A stretch of 64,000 bases of DNA from Oceanobacillus polygoni (GTDB lineage Bacteria > Bacillota > Bacilli > Bacillales > Amphibacillaceae): the NCBI RefSeq assembly GCF_008304605.1, contig NZ_PIJY01000014.1, positions 1 through 64,000 of the forward strand, in the 5' to 3' direction. Positions 61,708-64,000 of the stretch are shown here, one piece after another (position 1 is the stretch's first letter; the number at the start of each line of letters is the position of its first letter). The notes under the pieces were generated by a model. It had not been told where the DNA came from, made no database searches, and worked only from the letters and a program-made list of their open reading frames with translations. Position numbers and translations under genes: made by a program.

Positions 61708-61767
61708 TAATCAATAGAAGGGCTGTATGTTATGATTATGGTAAATAAATTTTAAAGGTGAGAGCAA

Positions 61768-62706
61768 ATGAGTGTCAAGGACCATCAAGTATTGCGAGTG
61801 GCTGAGCTATACTATAAACAAGAAATGGGTCAGCAAGAGATTTCAAAAATGTTAGGGGTTTCAAGGCCTACAGTGTCACGAATGATCCAAGAAGCCAAAA
61901 GACGAGGCATTGTGAGTATTAACATTAATACACCTGTAGAACTCGATTATAAGTTGTCCGACCAAATTAAAAATAAATTTAATTTAAAGGATGTCTTAGT
62001 CGTTAAGACAGATGACGAAAACGCTGATGAAACATTAAAGCGCGTTGGGTATGTGGCATCAAGATTCTTGCTTGGTTTACTTAAAATAAATGACTTGATA
62101 GGCATCTCATGGGGAAGGACGATTAAACATGTTGTCGATTCCATCACTGAAACCGATCTTACCGATGTTGATGTCATCCAATTAGTAGGATCTCTAGGGA
62201 GTGGGAATCCAGCTATCGACGGACCTGAACTTGCATATAAATTGGCTGAGCGATTCAAGGGCAGTTATAAATATATTAATTCCCCTGCGGTTGTTTCTGA
62301 TGAACAAGTAAAAAATGCTCTTCTCAATCAGCGGCAAATCCAAGAGGTATTACAAGTTGCCGAAAACTGCGATATTGTATTAATGGGACTCGGTTCACTT
62401 TCAGAAGAAAATTCAAGTTTGCATAGGTCAGGCTATTTAGACGAGAAGAAAAGAAGAGAATATCTTGAAAAGGGAGCAGTTGGTCATATCCTAGCTCAAA
62501 TGGTTGATGAAAAGGGAGAAATGATTAAGCTTCCAGCTAACTATGTTATTGGTGTACCACTAGATTCTTTAAAAAAGAAAAAGTGGTCGATTGGAGTGGT
62601 AGCTCACTCATTTAAAAATGATATTACTCTTGCAGCAATTCGTGGTGAGTATATAAATTCATTAGTAATAGACGAATTTACCGCTAATAAAATTTTGAAG
62701 GTTTAG
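61768..62706 (+). CDS. SorC/DeoR family sugar-responsive regulator
   Basis: This 312-residue regulator has an N-terminal HTH (RVAELYYKQEMGQQEISKML and VSRPTVSRMIQEAKRRG) and a sugar-phosphate-binding domain with GISWGRTIKHVVDSI near 112, LVGSLGSGNPAIDGPELA near 148 and IVLMGLGSL near 205. SorC proteins usually bind a phosphorylated intermediate of the pathway. AGGTGAGAG precedes the ATG. It is similar to the pseudogene at 58626 and probably took over its role. The candidate target is TGTTCA-N6-TGAACA at 53506. Confidence 0.88.
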   Translation: MSVKDHQVLRVAELYYKQEMGQQEISKMLGVSRPTVSRMIQEAKRRGIVSININTPVELDYKLSDQIKNKFNLKDVLVVKTDDENADETLKRVGYVASRFLLGLLKINDLIGISWGRTIKHVVDSITETDLTDVDVIQLVGSLGSGNPAIDGPELAYKLAERFKGSYKYINSPAVVSDEQVKNALLNQRQIQEVLQVAENCDIVLMGLGSLSEENSSLHRSGYLDEKKRREYLEKGAVGHILAQMVDEKGEMIKLPANYVIGVPLDSLKKKKWSIGVVAHSFKNDITLAAIRGEYINSLVIDEFTANKILKV

Positions 62707-62714
62707 TCATAGAT

Positions 62715-62749
62715 AAGCTCATGTTTACAGTTGGAAACATGGGCTTTTT
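62715..62749 (+). terminator. Rho-independent terminator
   Basis: AAGCTCATGTTT pairs with AAACATGGGCTTT (one G-U pair), followed by T. It ends the SorC transcript. Confidence 0.8.
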
Positions 62750-62971
62750 AGCATATTATAAAAAGTGATTTAGAACCTCAAATCCCCATTTAGTCTTCTT
62801 ATTAATAAACATTACTTTCAGTAGAATTTGTTTGTAAAAAGGAACTTTCTATTAATCCATGAAGTAAAAGCCTTCTTTTATATTTTTAAGCGTTTTCCTT
62901 ATACTATAATTATATTAGGTTGTAGAATAATTAATATAGATGAGCGGTATTATTTAAGGAGAGTAGCTTGG

Positions 62972-64000
62972 ATGGGAAAACATACAACTTTCAAGGATTC
63001 AACATTTATAAAAACATTAATCCAAGCATTTGAAATTAAAAGAAATCCCCTACCATGGAATAAAGCAATTCTCGCTGGAGTCAGTGCAGCATTTCCGGCT
63101 GGGGTTGGATTGATGCTCGGTGACTTACAATCTGGTCTGGCAGCTGGAATTGGCGGTTTTACATATCTGTATATGTTTAATGAACCATATGCCGAACGTG
63201 CGAAGAAGTTATTTTTTGTTATGATTGGCCTATCACTATCAATTGGTCTAGGAATGCTGCTTGCGCCTTATCCATTTTTATTCTCATTGATGGTCGGTGT
63301 ACTTGGCTTTCTGTTTACCTTCCTTTTTGGGGCGTTGAAAATTCCAGGACCTGCGGCAATATTTTTTGTGTTAGTCTTCACCATAACCTCGGCTATGCCA
63401 ATTGATCCTTCCCTTGCACCGATGCGAGCAGGGCTTACTTTATTAGGTGGGGCTTTCGCATGGGTTCTTGCAATGAGCGGCTGGTTTATTAATCCCCACG
63501 GCCCAGAGAGAAACGCGATCAAGCGTGTGTATATAGAGCTGGCATCTTTAATTGATGTGATAGGGACAGCGGAGTTTAGTAAAGAAAGACAAAAGACCCT
63601 ACAAACGCTAAGAGACACTGGAGATACATTATCGAGGGCGTATATATCCTGGCAAAATTCGGCTGAATTTAGAAAACTATACTATTTATATGAGCAAGCA
63701 AATTTAATTTATGCGGAGGTTATCGAATTCTATGCTACACCTGACACAAAGCCTCCGTCAGAAATTGCTCAAACGCTTCGGGAAATAGCGAATAAAATAG
63801 ACAAACATACGCCGGATAAACCAATCCAGTTCATGAATGATACGGAAACCAACCTTCGTTTACAAAAGATGCTAAATGAAGCAACGCACATTTTAAATGG
63901 AGACGATGAACGATTAGGGAAAGAAATACATGTTCCAAAGCGGTCGTTGAAGGAGACACTGTCGGGAAGCTTTCATAAAAATTCCTTCGTCTTTATTTCT
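62972..64000 (+). CDS. FUSC-like membrane protein, 3' end beyond the window
   Basis: The frame is open from the ATG at 62972 to the last base, 343 codons, and must continue beyond the window. After a short cytoplasmic start (IKRNPLPWNKAILAGVSAAF) there are about six membrane helices up to residue 170, with SGLAAGIGGFTYLYMFNEPY, then a long helical soluble region. This half-unit layout is that of FUSC/aromatic-acid exporter-like proteins, which normally repeat it. AAGGAGAG precedes the ATG; a TTG at 62969 is an alternative. The cargo is unknown. The gene is unrelated in context to the preceding sugar cluster. Confidence 0.8.
   Translation, partial: MGKHTTFKDSTFIKTLIQAFEIKRNPLPWNKAILAGVSAAFPAGVGLMLGDLQSGLAAGIGGFTYLYMFNEPYAERAKKLFFVMIGLSLSIGLGMLLAPYPFLFSLMVGVLGFLFTFLFGALKIPGPAAIFFVLVFTITSAMPIDPSLAPMRAGLTLLGGAFAWVLAMSGWFINPHGPERNAIKRVYIELASLIDVIGTAEFSKERQKTLQTLRDTGDTLSRAYISWQNSAEFRKLYYLYEQANLIYAEVIEFYATPDTKPPSEIAQTLREIANKIDKHTPDKPIQFMNDTETNLRLQKMLNEATHILNGDDERLGKEIHVPKRSLKETLSGSFHKNSFVFIS

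Noticed and set aside
63268-63618. 116-residue minus-strand frame near the right end
   Set aside because: It lies opposite the FUSC-like gene, whose frame is open to the window end and has membrane-protein features.
1-64000. CRISPR array, tRNA or rRNA genes, prophage or complete insertion sequence
   Set aside because: No regularly spaced repeats, no tRNA-like CCA-ended cloverleafs, no rRNA segments and no transposase, integrase or phage structural genes were seen.

Overview
The window looks like chromosomal DNA of a low-GC, Gram-positive Bacillaceae species, of the Oceanobacillus/Virgibacillus/Bacillus kind. The reasons are AT-rich intergenic DNA, strong GGAGG-type ribosome binding sites, frequent TTG and GTG starts, sigma-A promoters, CcpA-type cre boxes, lipoproteins with Gram-positive lipoboxes, and a purine riboswitch in front of a PbuE-type transporter as in Bacillus. 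I see no rRNA, tRNA, CRISPR array, prophage or intact insertion sequence. The genus is an inference.

Layout. 0-5 kb: a TetR regulator diverges from a DUF485/sodium-solute symporter pair followed by an acyl-CoA ligase; a decayed second tetR lies between them. 5-10 kb: pbuE under an adenine riboswitch, then a sugar MFS transporter and an oligo-1,6-glucosidase with cre sites. 10-15 kb: small enzymes, a chemoreceptor and an SDR. 15-23.4 kb: a four-carbon sugar-acid operon (GntP permease, PrpR-like regulator, DUF1537 kinase, PdxA2-type dehydrogenase, LarA-like protein). 23.7-29.3 kb: a CstA transporter, an aromatic-acid-exporter-like protein, two SDRs with a MarR regulator, and a polysaccharide deacetylase. 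29.5-42 kb: mostly small single genes, including two HEAT-like alkylation-repair proteins (AlkD and an AlkC-like protein), a leaderless ArsR gene, GNAT, DinB, GyrI-like and VOC proteins, an old yellow enzyme, a beta-propeller lipoprotein and a LURP-one protein.

42.4-53 kb: a disaccharide cluster. It has a LacI regulator with an SDR, a trehalose/maltose-type ABC importer without its ATPase, three Gfo/Idh/MocA oxidoreductases, ThuA and a sugar isomerase-like TIM barrel. This matches uptake of an intact disaccharide and oxidation to a 3-keto sugar. Two identical operators tie the regulator to the importer promoter.

53.5-62.7 kb: the most interesting part. A PTE-type lactonase, a UlaD-like decarboxylase, a UlaE-like epimerase, a two-subunit transketolase and an AraD-like epimerase/aldolase form one tight operon. 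It is followed by a SorC pseudogene, a PfkB kinase, a KdgT permease and an intact SorC regulator. The set looks like a complete route from an acidic sugar or lactone to pentose phosphates. The UlaD-like and AraD-like proteins carry substitutions at catalytic positions, so the substrate or chemistry probably differs from ascorbate catabolism. The window ends inside a FUSC-type membrane protein gene.

Start codons were chosen by ribosome binding site and spacing, so several genes start later than the longest open frame. Family calls rest on motif recognition without database searches.
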